Shown in pieces: positions 50,300-58,501 of a stretch of 64,000 bases of DNA. Numbering within the stretch: the first letter of the stretch is position 1; the number at the start of each line of letters is the position of its first letter. The DNA is from Sphingobium sp. AP50 (GTDB lineage Bacteria > Pseudomonadota > Alphaproteobacteria > Sphingomonadales > Sphingomonadaceae): assembly GCF_900109095.1 (NCBI RefSeq), contig NZ_FNYZ01000022.1:1-64000 (forward strand), in the 5' to 3' direction. A model generated the notes under the pieces. It ran no database searches, was not told the origin of the DNA, and saw only the letters and a list, made by a program, of their open reading frames with translations. The position numbers and the translations under genes were made by a program.

Positions 50300-52177
50300 T
50301 TACAATTCGTTGCCTGCTACCTGCACTTCTGACATTTCGGCAGGCGAATGCCGCCTAAAGGCCCCGATGGAACGGCACGCACCTGAACCTTGTGCATAGA
50401 GACGGAGAAGTTTACTCATTTCCGAACGAGAAACAGCCGGCGAGTAGAGGAACCCCTGCCCAATACGACATCCCAAAGTCAGCAGATGTCGCGCCTGGCT
50501 TTCGGTTTCGATGCCCTCGGCCAAGAGGCGAATATCCAGTTTTTGAGCGATGGACGTCAGCCCCTCGACGATTGCTGCACTGGGACTGCCCATTTTAAGT
50601 CCTGCAACAAACGACCGGTCAATCTTTATGATATCCACCGGAACTGTCAGAAGGTGGGTTAGCGACGCGAATCCCGTACCAAAATCGTCGAGCGCAACCT
50701 TGAGGCCGTGATGTCGCATCTGCGCAATCTTGGCTCCAACATTGTCGTCGCGATCATCCAGATAGACCCCTTCTGTAACCTCGACGATCAGATGCTTCAG
50801 CGGTACATTCGCCTTTACGAAGCAGGCGCTGAGATATTCATGGATCGGAATGCTTCTATGAAGGTCAGCTGAGGATATATTCACACCCACATGTTGGAAA
50901 GCGATGCCTTCATCGAGCCAATGGCGCACGTCATTTGCCACATTGTCCAGCATGATGTCGGTAATGGCCTGAGCAATGTCCACATCCGACATCGCCTCGT
51001 GGAATTCGCCTGCAGTCTGAACCTTGCCATCAGGTGTAATCATTCTACATAGCGCTTCGACCCCGACGATTTCCGCAGTGTCGAGCCGCACAACAGGTTG
51101 ATAATAGGCTTTGATCCTGCCTTCCCGGATCGCGGCGCCTACTTCCTGAATGGCGGAAAGCCGCTGCGTTATCGCCATGCCGAGACCGCGCCAATAACGG
51201 ACAAATCCCCCTCGCCCTGTCTCCTTGGCATGATAAAGGGAATGATCCGCATTTAGCCTCACGCTATGTGGCAACGGGTCGGCCTCAGACACAATGGCGC
51301 CACCGATGGTGGCGCGCGGATAAAGGCTATGGCCGAGACTTCTCACGGGAGGTGACAGGCGATCGAGGAGGCCATACGCCATGGTTTCCAGATCCTGCAA
51401 GGCTGCAGGTGATTGTACGATTATGGCAAATTCGTCGCCGCCGATCCTGAATGTGCGGTCTGGGGCTGCTGCATCTGCCATGCGGTGCGCCACTTCTCGC
51501 AGCAAAATATCACCGGCATGATGTCCGAATGTATCGTTCACCATCTTTAAATTATCAAGGTCAATGGCCAGTAGCGCCCAGGCACCTGGCTGCGAACAGT
51601 CCAAGGCATCGAGGGCGGCATTGAAACCATTGCGGTTCGCAAGCCCTGTAAGGCCATCGATCCGCGCTAACCTTTCACGCTCTTCGACACGATCGCGGCG
51701 CTCGAAAGCGAGGACGCAGAGGTGGACGCAAGCCTCGACGATATCTCGCTCTAGTTTAGTAGGTCCCCTATGTCCTTGATAATAGAAAGCGAAAGTTCCG
51801 ATGACCTGCTCCTTGCCATCGCGGATCGGCGTCGACCAGCACGCGCTATACTCCAGTTGATCTACCAACTCACGATAGTCACTCCATAATGGATCTGTTC
51901 GGATATCCCGCACCTCAACGTCGGCACCGAGGAAGGCGGCCGTGCCGCAGGAGCCTACCGAAGGACCAATCAACAGACCGTCAAGCGCCAGAGAATAACC
52001 GGTCGGTAGAGAGGGAGCCGCAAGCGGATGAAGTAGCCCTGCGGCATCGACCGTAAGAATCGAACAGGCCGTGTCAGGCACAATGGCCTCAACCTCCAGA
52101 CACAGTCTCCTGGCTGTTTCCGGCAGGTCGTCGCCTCTGGCGACCATCTCCAATATTATGTTCTGGAGGCGTAACAA
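50300..52177 (-). CDS. GAF-GGDEF-EAL cyclic-di-GMP protein
   Basis: This 625-residue soluble signalling protein has an N-terminal GAF domain (residues 1-165, VGSCGTAAFLGADVEVRDIR), a GGDEF domain (IDGLTGLANRNGF, FRIGGDEFAIIV) and an EAL domain (VGVEALCRMITPDG, VEVTEGVYLDD, KVALDDFGTGFASLT, KIDRSFVAGL). Both active sites look intact, so it may both make and degrade cyclic di-GMP, with the GAF domain sensing a small ligand. The start appears to be TTG 52177. No membrane span is present. It is transcribed in the same direction as the membrane cyclase but 500 bases apart. Confidence 0.93.
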   Translation of the reverse strand: MLRLQNIILEMVARGDDLPETARRLCLEVEAIVPDTACSILTVDAAGLLHPLAAPSLPTGYSLALDGLLIGPSVGSCGTAAFLGADVEVRDIRTDPLWSDYRELVDQLEYSACWSTPIRDGKEQVIGTFAFYYQGHRGPTKLERDIVEACVHLCVLAFERRDRVEERERLARIDGLTGLANRNGFNAALDALDCSQPGAWALLAIDLDNLKMVNDTFGHHAGDILLREVAHRMADAAAPDRTFRIGGDEFAIIVQSPAALQDLETMAYGLLDRLSPPVRSLGHSLYPRATIGGAIVSEADPLPHSVRLNADHSLYHAKETGRGGFVRYWRGLGMAITQRLSAIQEVGAAIREGRIKAYYQPVVRLDTAEIVGVEALCRMITPDGKVQTAGEFHEAMSDVDIAQAITDIMLDNVANDVRHWLDEGIAFQHVGVNISSADLHRSIPIHEYLSACFVKANVPLKHLIVEVTEGVYLDDRDDNVGAKIAQMRHHGLKVALDDFGTGFASLTHLLTVPVDIIKIDRSFVAGLKMGSPSAAIVEGLTSIAQKLDIRLLAEGIETESQARHLLTLGCRIGQGFLYSPAVSRSEMSKLLRLYAQGSGACRSIGAFRRHSPAEMSEVQVAGNEL

Positions 52178-52557
52178 CTTACTATCCCGCAGCTTTGATT
52201 ATTAGAAATTCACCACATGGCGTAAAGCCGAAATGAACAAATATTATGAACAAACCGATAATCTTGCTGAAGATCTTCCCCGTTATGGTGTGGGTTAGAC
52301 TTAGCAGGCGTCAGACGCGGTCAGAAGGACTTCAACGCTGAAGATATTGTCCTGGTTTTAAAAAACAGATATTCGTCTGAAAACGCGGTGTTAGCGCCCT
52401 TTGCCTATGGCAAGCGCATAAGAGTTGGTGCACAAATTTACATAGCCAAGTGCGACGATACGTCTTAGGTCGTGAGTGATATTAATGGCAAAGCTCAAGG
52501 CATCTCTATACTTTCAGACCGCAATATGACCGTCAGGTCGCTACTTCGAGGCTCACT
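52178..52557. other. Intergenic stretch between divergent genes, no gene seen
   Basis: About 380 AT-richer bases hold the promoters of the GGDEF-EAL and decarboxylase genes. No FNR box, EcfG motif or short gene could be supported. Confidence 0.5.
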
Positions 52558-53409
52558 TTGTCTGAACGGCTAAAAATCCTGCTTCAGCATCTCCTTCCCA
52601 AGCAGGCGCTGACCAGTCTCGCTGGCCGCATAGCAGGAGCCAACGCCGGCCCGGTGACAACCCATTTGATCAACTGGTTCGTCAAAAAATATGCTGTAGA
52701 CATGACCGACGCCGAAAACGCGGATCTGGCAAGCTATAAAAGCTTTAATGACTTCTTCAGCCGGTCGTTAAGCATCGGCGCGCGCCCGTTGGCCCATGCT
52801 GATTTCATTTGCCCGGTCGATGGAGCGATCAGTCAGTTTGGCGCCATTGACGACCATCACATATTGCAGGCCAAAGGCCATAACTTTACTACTGCCCAGC
52901 TGGTCGGCGGCGATGCCGAACTGGCTGCCAGGTTTCGCCACGGCTGCTTTGCCAACCTGTATCTTTCACCAAGTGACTATCACCGGTTGCATATGCCCTG
53001 TGATGGCATGTTGACGCGGATGATATATGTACCGGGCACCCTTTTTTCGGTCAATCCGGTTACCGCAAGAGGCGTGCCCCATCTTTTTGCCCGCAATGAG
53101 CGTGTGGTGTGCATCTTTGAATCGCCGGAACATGGGCCGTTTGCAATGATATTGGTAGGTGCCACGATTGTCGGCAGCATCGCTACGACATGGCACGGCG
53201 TCGTCAACCCGAAACGGAATAAGACGTCGTCTGAGTGGACGTATCCCGATCAACAAATCTGCCTGAAGCAAGGTGATGAAATGGGCCGTTTCCTGCTTGG
53301 CTCGACCATCGTGATGCTATTTACGAGAGGCGCCATCAAATTTAATGAAGAATGGAGATCGGAAAGGCCTGTTCGGCTCGGCGAAATGATGGGAAATCGC
53401 AGGAGCTGA
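52558..53409 (+). CDS. psd: Phosphatidylserine decarboxylase, gammaproteobacterial type
   Basis: This 283-residue pyruvoyl enzyme converts phosphatidylserine to phosphatidylethanolamine. It follows the Escherichia coli Psd pattern closely: ILLQHLLPKQALTSLAG, SYKSFNDFFSRSL, PVDGAISQFGAI, ILQAKGHNFT, YLSPSDYHRLHMPCDG, YVPGTLFSVNPVTARGVP and FARNERVVCIFES. The self-cleavage site is LGST near residue 249, giving the pyruvoyl alpha chain. Most alphaproteobacteria are expected to use a shorter type (~230 residues), so this may be an acquired or second copy. TTG 52558 is the start and the upstream region is AT-rich. Confidence 0.92.
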   Translation: MSERLKILLQHLLPKQALTSLAGRIAGANAGPVTTHLINWFVKKYAVDMTDAENADLASYKSFNDFFSRSLSIGARPLAHADFICPVDGAISQFGAIDDHHILQAKGHNFTTAQLVGGDAELAARFRHGCFANLYLSPSDYHRLHMPCDGMLTRMIYVPGTLFSVNPVTARGVPHLFARNERVVCIFESPEHGPFAMILVGATIVGSIATTWHGVVNPKRNKTSSEWTYPDQQICLKQGDEMGRFLLGSTIVMLFTRGAIKFNEEWRSERPVRLGEMMGNRRS

Positions 53410-53465
53410 AGCCGGGTCGATGGCTTAAATGCTTGTTCTGACCTGCCACGACGTTCGGCGGCTGA

Positions 53466-53813
53466 TTTTCCATTCTCCAGCGCTGCCGGTCTGGCTCTCT
53501 ATCGGCGCGCCCGATCTATGATGCACAACTTCAGCCATTGGCACTCCAGGATTTGATTGCTCGTCGCCAATGGATATGCGGGGAAGCCGACGTTCCCGCG
53601 GCCGGTGGTTATCTTGCCAGACTTGAAGAACGCATCGCGGCGTTGGCCGATATTCCTGTTCGTGGATGACCGCGCTATGATTTGTCTCCGGGCTTGCGGA
53701 GGTTGGCGCTCGGGCGCGAACTATTGATTACCTATGATGTGGCGGAAGGGATGGTCACTGTTCAGTGCCTCATAAGGGCGGTCCACCTGGCACCGCTTTT
53801 TGACAAAACCTAA
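53466..53813 (+). pseudogene. Broken ParE/RelE-family toxin-like gene
   Basis: A plus-strand frame reads …DAQLQPLALQDLIARRQWI, then GEADVPAAGGYLARLEERIA and ALADIPVRG, a TGA at 53667-53669, then PRYDLSPGLRRLALGRELL and a tail ending at 53813. ParE toxins have P-x-A-x-x-D-L, G-E/A-x-x-A-x-x-Y-L-x-x-L and G-R-P-x-x-D-L-x-P-G-L-R-x-L at these places, so the stop replaces the Arg of G-R-P. No start codon fits, and no antitoxin is visible upstream. A single point change would explain the stop. Confidence 0.45.
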
Positions 53814-54028
53814 AGTTTGCAGCGGTTAGTTGCGGTAGATTGTCCGTTTCTAAGTTCATGACCTGGATTGGCCTATAGGTTGCCGTCGCGGTCGTCGCCC
53901 CTTGCAGGCCGGCCAGCAAAATCCTGGTTGCAGGATTGCGCGTGTCCGCTTTTCATTGACGTCAATCCGCGACCGTATCTTCGCCCTCTGACCGGCTCAC
54001 CATTATGAAAAATGGCCAGCTCTGTCCT

Positions 54029-54057
54029 CTTGAACGACAAAAGCTTTCGATCCATCT
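54029..54057 (+). promoter_or_regulatory. Possible heat-shock (RpoH) promoter of htpG
   Basis: CTTGAA at 54029-54034 and TCCATCT at 54051-54057 are 16 bases apart, resembling the alphaproteobacterial RpoH pattern (CTTG near -35, C/T-rich -10). It lies about 40 bases before the htpG start. The match is imperfect. Confidence 0.3.
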
Positions 54058-54094
54058 GTCGCACGCCGATTTAGGAATGCGAGCCGGAGAGACG

Positions 54095-55981
54095 ATGACA
54101 ATGGATGCCGTTACCGCCCCTGAAACACATGCTTTCGAGGCAGATGTTTCCAAGCTTCTGCACATGATGGTTCATTCGGTCTATTCCGACCGAGACGTTT
54201 TTCTGCGCGAACTTGTTTCCAATGCTGCCGATGCATGCGAAAAGCTGCGCTATGAGGCGATCTCCAGCCCGGCACTGCTCGGCGACGAACCCCAAGCGCG
54301 CATCAACCTGAAGCTGGACAAGGAAGCCGGCACGCTCGTGATCGAGGATAACGGCATCGGCATGACTGCCGCCGACATGGGTGAGACACTGGGCACCATT
54401 GCACGGTCGGGCACGAAGGCGTTCATGGACAAGCTTGCTGCGGACAAGAATGGTGAGGGGCAGCAGCTTATCGGCCAATTTGGCGTCGGCTTCTATTCAG
54501 CCTTCATGGTGGCGGGGAAGGTTGAGGTTGTTTCTCGCCGTGCCGGAGAGGTTGATGCAGCCATCTGGAGTTCCGACGGGCTGGGTACATATACGATTGC
54601 GCCGGCCGATCCTGCAGCAGCCCCTGCGCGCGGGACACGCGTCACATTGCACCTGCTCGAGGATGCCAAGACCTATGCCGAGCGCTACACGGTTGAGCGG
54701 ATAATCAAAGCGCAATCTGGCCATGTGCCGGTTCCCATCTTCCTCCAGGAAGTCGCAAGCGAGGAGGAGCCAGCGCAGGTAGCCGACGGCGTCGCGCTGT
54801 GGACCAAGGGGAAGAACGACATCAGCGAGGAAGATTATGCCGATTTCTATCGCAGCCTGGCAGGGCAGTTCGACAAGCCAGCTCTGACGCTACATTACCG
54901 CGCAGAGGGGCGTCACGAATATTCCGTTCTGACCTTCATTCCCGAAACCAAACCGTTCGATCTGTTCGACCCCGACCGTAAGGGTCGCATCAAGCTCTAT
55001 GTGCGCCGGGTATTCATCACTGATGAGGCGGATATCCTGCCGCGCTATCTTCGTTTCGTGCGCGGTCTTGTCGATTCCGCCGACCTGCCGCTCAACATGT
55101 CGCGCGAGATGATCCAGGACAGCCCGGTTCTGTCCGCCATTCAAAAGGGCGTAAGCAACCGCATCCTCTCCGAACTCGACAAGCTATCGGTCAGCGAGCC
55201 TGAGCGATATGCCGCTATCTGGGAAAATTTCGGACCGGTCCTGAAGGAAGGGCTTTACGAAGATTTCGAGCGTCGCGACGCGTTGCTGGGCTTGGCCCGG
55301 TTCAAAAGCACGACGTCCGATGGCGAATGGCGTTCGCTAAAGGACTATGTCAGCACCCTGCAAGAAAACCAGACCGCCATCTATTATGCGACCGGCCATG
55401 ACCTGGATCGGATCGCGCAATCACCTCAGATCGAGGGCTTCAAGGCGCGTGGTATCGAGGTTCTGCTTCTCCCCGATCAGGTTGACAGTTTCTGGACGAC
55501 GATGGGCGTCGATTATGAGGGGAAGCCTTTCAAATCTGTCACCCAAGGCGCTGCTGATCTGAGCCTCATCCCGCTGGCTGGAGGGAGCAGTGCTGCAGCA
55601 ACCCCAAGCGAAGAGGCCAATAACTTCATTATCTTCGCCAAGGAGGCATTGGCAGATCAGGTGTCCGACGTCCGCATTTCAGACCGCCTGACCAGCAGCG
55701 CGGTCTGCATTGTTGCGGCGGACAACGCCATGGATCTTCAGCTGGAAAAGATGTTGGCCTCGGCCGGCCGTGCGCCCGAGCGAGCCAAGCCGGTTCTGGA
55801 GGTGAATGCCGGCCATGCGCTCATCGCAAAGCTGGGGCAGGTCAGTGGCGATGAGGAAGGGCGACGGGATCTGGCGTTTCTTTTGCTTGATGAGGCCCGG
55901 ATTGCCGAAGGCGAGGCGCCGGCTGATCCACGGGCCTTTGCCGAGCGGCTGGAGCGTTTGATGACGAAAGCTCTGGGATGA
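54095..55981 (+). CDS. htpG: Molecular chaperone HtpG (Hsp90)
   Basis: HtpG (628 residues) is the bacterial Hsp90 that refolds client proteins using ATP. The N-terminal GHKL ATPase region includes RELVSNAADACEKLRYEA, VIEDNGIGMTAADM and GQFGVGFYSAFMV, with the lid between. The middle domain has VRRVFITDEADILPRYLRF and LNMSREMIQ, and the C-terminal dimer domain ends the protein. ATG 54095 follows GGAGA; ATG 54101 is the alternative, and the frame back to 54005 is not needed. A strong hairpin follows the stop. It is a single gene, as usual in this group. Confidence 0.95.
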   Translation: MTMDAVTAPETHAFEADVSKLLHMMVHSVYSDRDVFLRELVSNAADACEKLRYEAISSPALLGDEPQARINLKLDKEAGTLVIEDNGIGMTAADMGETLGTIARSGTKAFMDKLAADKNGEGQQLIGQFGVGFYSAFMVAGKVEVVSRRAGEVDAAIWSSDGLGTYTIAPADPAAAPARGTRVTLHLLEDAKTYAERYTVERIIKAQSGHVPVPIFLQEVASEEEPAQVADGVALWTKGKNDISEEDYADFYRSLAGQFDKPALTLHYRAEGRHEYSVLTFIPETKPFDLFDPDRKGRIKLYVRRVFITDEADILPRYLRFVRGLVDSADLPLNMSREMIQDSPVLSAIQKGVSNRILSELDKLSVSEPERYAAIWENFGPVLKEGLYEDFERRDALLGLARFKSTTSDGEWRSLKDYVSTLQENQTAIYYATGHDLDRIAQSPQIEGFKARGIEVLLLPDQVDSFWTTMGVDYEGKPFKSVTQGAADLSLIPLAGGSSAAATPSEEANNFIIFAKEALADQVSDVRISDRLTSSAVCIVAADNAMDLQLEKMLASAGRAPERAKPVLEVNAGHALIAKLGQVSGDEEGRRDLAFLLLDEARIAEGEAPADPRAFAERLERLMTKALG

Positions 55982-55987
55982 ATGGCC

Positions 55988-56011
55988 GTGGGGAGCCTAC
56001 AGGCTCCCCAC
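55988..56011 (+). terminator. Hairpin terminator after htpG
   Basis: GTGGGGAGCC, loop TACA and GGCTCCCCAC form a perfect ten-pair stem seven bases after the htpG stop. There is no T-run, so it may also work by RNA protection. Confidence 0.6.
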
Positions 56012-56116
56012 CTACTGAAAGGTTCGGCCGGGCGACTTCGCCAACAGCCCCCACTGGAGACATCTAGCGGTCAAATCCCGATTCCCAGGAGCGGATTGCG
56101 AACCAATCCCCTGTCC

Positions 56117-57667
56117 CTATCGCGCCCAACCTTCCGCGGCAGGCTCAAGCGTTCTCAAAAAGATTGCCGCGCTGGCGCGATAGGCATCTCTCATCTCCGG
56201 CTTCATGCGATCCCAGTTTGCATATATCTGCACCATTCTGCGGTTCCGGCGGAAGCGACGCTCGTGCCGTGCAAGGAAATCCCAATATAGTGCGTTGAAG
56301 GGACAGGCATCCGGCCCGGTCTTCTTTTTCACGTCATAATGACATTTGCCGCAGTAATCGGACATCCGGTTGATATAGGCGCCGCCACCCGCATAGGGCT
56401 TGGTCGCCAGACGGCCACCGTCGGCGTGTTGGCTCATGCCGATGACGTTCGGCAGTTCGACCCACTCATAGGCGTCGGCATAGACAACCAGAAACCAGTC
56501 TGCGACGTCCTGGGGACGAACACCCGCCAGCATGGCGAAGTTGCCCAGCACCATCAGCCTCTGGATATGATGGGCATAGCTATTGTCCCGCGTGTTGCGG
56601 ACAGCATCGGATAGGCAGAGCATGTCAGTTTCACCCGACCAATAGAATTCCGGCAGTGGGCGCACTGCTTCAAGAGCGTTGGCATTGCCGACCTCCGGCA
56701 TTTCCAGCCAATAATATCCACGTACATATTCACGCCAGCCTATGATCTGACGAATGAAGCCCTCGGCGGCATTCAGTGGAACATTGCCTGTGGCATATGC
56801 GTCGGCGGCAGCCTGAGCCACCTCGATCGGCGTCAGGAGACCGAGATTCAGCGCAGGACTGAGCCAGCTATGGTAGAGCCAGTCCTGGCCCATAACCATT
56901 GCGTCCTGATATGTGCCGAAATCCGGCAGCGCGGTTCGGACAAAATGTGCAAGCGCCCGTCGTGCCTGCCCAGCTGTCACCGGCAGGCTGAATTTGTCCA
57001 GACTTCCGAAATGTCCGGAGAAACGGTCTTCAACCAGCGCCAGCACCTGCTGTGTCATTGCATCGGGCTGGAAGTACATGGGTTCAGGATAATTCAGGCC
57101 GCGCTTGGGCGGCGCGCGATTATCCTTGTCGAAATTCCATTCTCCCCCTTCCGGCTTACCATCTGCATCCATGAGCAGACCCGTCTTTCGCCGCATGTCC
57201 CGATAGAAAAATTCCATCACAAGGTCGTTACGTGCCTGAGCCCATGTCTGGAATTCGAGGATGCCACAGATGAAGCGATCATTGTCCAGCACATCCACCG
57301 GCAATTTGAATCGCTTTGCCCAACCATCGATCATCAGCTTCACCCGCCACTCGCCGGGTTCGACGATGCGGATGGATGTCGGACGATGACGGTCGACTGC
57401 GCGCTGTACCTCTCCTGTAAAGCTCCCACTGCTGTCGGCATCATCAATGCTGATATAATCGACGTGCCAGCCTTTGACGCGAAGCTCCTCGGCAAAATGG
57501 CGCATCGCCGAGAATATCAGGGCGATCTTGCGTTTATGATGACGCACATATGTGGCCTCGTCCCTCACCTCCATGAGGAGAACGACCGCATCCGACGGTC
57601 GGATATCGCGGAGCGACGCTAGTTCGTGGCTGAGTTGGTCGCCAAGGACAGGAATGAGGATGGTCAT
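56117..57667 (-). CDS. Fe-S cluster bacterial cryptochrome/photolyase (PhrB-type)
   Basis: This 516-residue FAD enzyme belongs to the iron-sulfur bacterial cryptochromes and photolyases (FeS-BCP), whose characterised member PhrB repairs (6-4) photoproducts. The N-terminal antenna domain starts ILIPVLGDQLSHELASL, and the helical FAD domain includes NAAEGFIRQIIGWREYVRG and NSYAHHIQRLMVLGNFAML. Four cysteines expected for the [4Fe-4S] cluster are found: one in MLCLSDAV and three in CGKCHYDVKKKTGPDAC, with the C-x2-C-x12-C spacing of PhrB. It is divergent from a DUF2256 gene that commonly accompanies such enzymes. Light-driven DNA repair is the likely role. Confidence 0.92.
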   Translation of the reverse strand: MTILIPVLGDQLSHELASLRDIRPSDAVVLLMEVRDEATYVRHHKRKIALIFSAMRHFAEELRVKGWHVDYISIDDADSSGSFTGEVQRAVDRHRPTSIRIVEPGEWRVKLMIDGWAKRFKLPVDVLDNDRFICGILEFQTWAQARNDLVMEFFYRDMRRKTGLLMDADGKPEGGEWNFDKDNRAPPKRGLNYPEPMYFQPDAMTQQVLALVEDRFSGHFGSLDKFSLPVTAGQARRALAHFVRTALPDFGTYQDAMVMGQDWLYHSWLSPALNLGLLTPIEVAQAAADAYATGNVPLNAAEGFIRQIIGWREYVRGYYWLEMPEVGNANALEAVRPLPEFYWSGETDMLCLSDAVRNTRDNSYAHHIQRLMVLGNFAMLAGVRPQDVADWFLVVYADAYEWVELPNVIGMSQHADGGRLATKPYAGGGAYINRMSDYCGKCHYDVKKKTGPDACPFNALYWDFLARHERRFRRNRRMVQIYANWDRMKPEMRDAYRASAAIFLRTLEPAAEGWAR

Positions 57668-57766
57668 GTGATTTTTTCGGTTTCCAAACGGGTTCAGATC
57701 CTATCGGATGCGTTAACGCCCGGAACAGGTCATGTTTGCGCACGATAGCCAAAAGAGACGCCGCTG

Positions 57767-57943
57767 ATGCCCCGCATGCAGAAGAAATCGGAATTCCCGT
57801 CGAAAATCTGCCCTGTGTGCAAGCGTCCGTTTAGCTGGCGCAAGAAGTGGGCGCGTGACTGGGATAAGGTCATCTATTGCTCTGACCGGTGCCGGTCCAA
57901 CGCCAAACCCGGAGCAGGTGCATCCAGTGCCCCTGTCGCTTAA
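57767..57943 (+). CDS. DUF2256 small zinc-finger-like protein
   Basis: This 58-residue protein has the full DUF2256 pattern: C-x2-C-x-R-P-F-x-W-R-K-K-W-x-R-x-W-D-x-V-x-Y-C-S-x-R-C-R. The four cysteines (ICPVCKRPF and YCSDRCRSN) should bind zinc. The N-terminus is basic (MPRMQKKSEFPSK) and the tail is Ala/Pro-rich. DUF2256 genes are very often next to cryptochrome/photolyase genes, as here, where the pair is divergent across 100 bases. The role is unknown; nucleic-acid or photolyase binding is a reasonable guess. A lipoprotein gene follows after ten bases. Confidence 0.85.
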   Translation: MPRMQKKSEFPSKICPVCKRPFSWRKKWARDWDKVIYCSDRCRSNAKPGAGASSAPVA

Positions 57944-57952
57944 GGTTCGGCC

Positions 57953-58501
57953 ATGTCACGCGCACTCTGTCTATTGATCCTGCCACTGACCCTGATGCTG
58001 ACAGGCTGCTGGACTGGCCCGCTGCTCTTTACCGCCGTCGATGCTGCCAAATCCCTCGAAGACGGAGCCTATCGTCTGGTGGAGCCGGGATCGAGCGATC
58101 CGGGCGGCGATGTTCTGAACATCCGCAACCAATATGATGGCAGCTTACTGGTGACAGGCCCGGACCATCCCTGGCGCGTGCTGACCGTACCGCTGCTTCA
58201 GGCAGGAAGCGGCAGGTTCATACTTCAGCTACAGGAAAGCGATCCCAAGAGGCCCGAACGTTCCATCAAGGCGACCTATATGCTGCTCGACATGCGCAGA
58301 CAGCATCCGGCTATAACGATTCTTGCCTGCGACGCAGAGACTGCAGGCGCCGTCGAAGCCAGCGGCGGCTTTATCGCGCGCGATCCGCAGTCGGCATCAA
58401 GTTGCGGTTTCACTGACGGGGCTGTCCTCAAACTGCGTATCGCCGCAGCCGGCCAAGGCCTGTCGGAACCAGATATCGAACTGATAAGGGTTGCTGAATG
58501 A
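57953..58501 (+). CDS. Hypothetical lipoprotein
   Basis: This 182-residue protein has a lipoprotein signal peptide (LLILPLTLMLTGC, lipidation at about C19). The mature part starts WTGPLLFTAVDAAKSLEDGAYRL and is mostly beta-rich with SLLVTGPDHPWRVLTVPLL, then two further cysteines (ILACDAETAG and SASSCGFTDG) that could pair. No known domain was recognised. It overlaps the next gene, an LprI-like protein, by four bases (ATGA), and both would face the periplasm. It is likely an outer-membrane or periplasmic lipoprotein of an envelope pair. Confidence 0.65.
   Translation: MSRALCLLILPLTLMLTGCWTGPLLFTAVDAAKSLEDGAYRLVEPGSSDPGGDVLNIRNQYDGSLLVTGPDHPWRVLTVPLLQAGSGRFILQLQESDPKRPERSIKATYMLLDMRRQHPAITILACDAETAGAVEASGGFIARDPQSASSCGFTDGAVLKLRIAAAGQGLSEPDIELIRVAE

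Noticed and set aside
53955..53975. TTGACGTCAA palindrome upstream of htpG
   Set aside because: It is a ten-base palindrome without the N4 spacing of an FNR box and is short enough to occur by chance.
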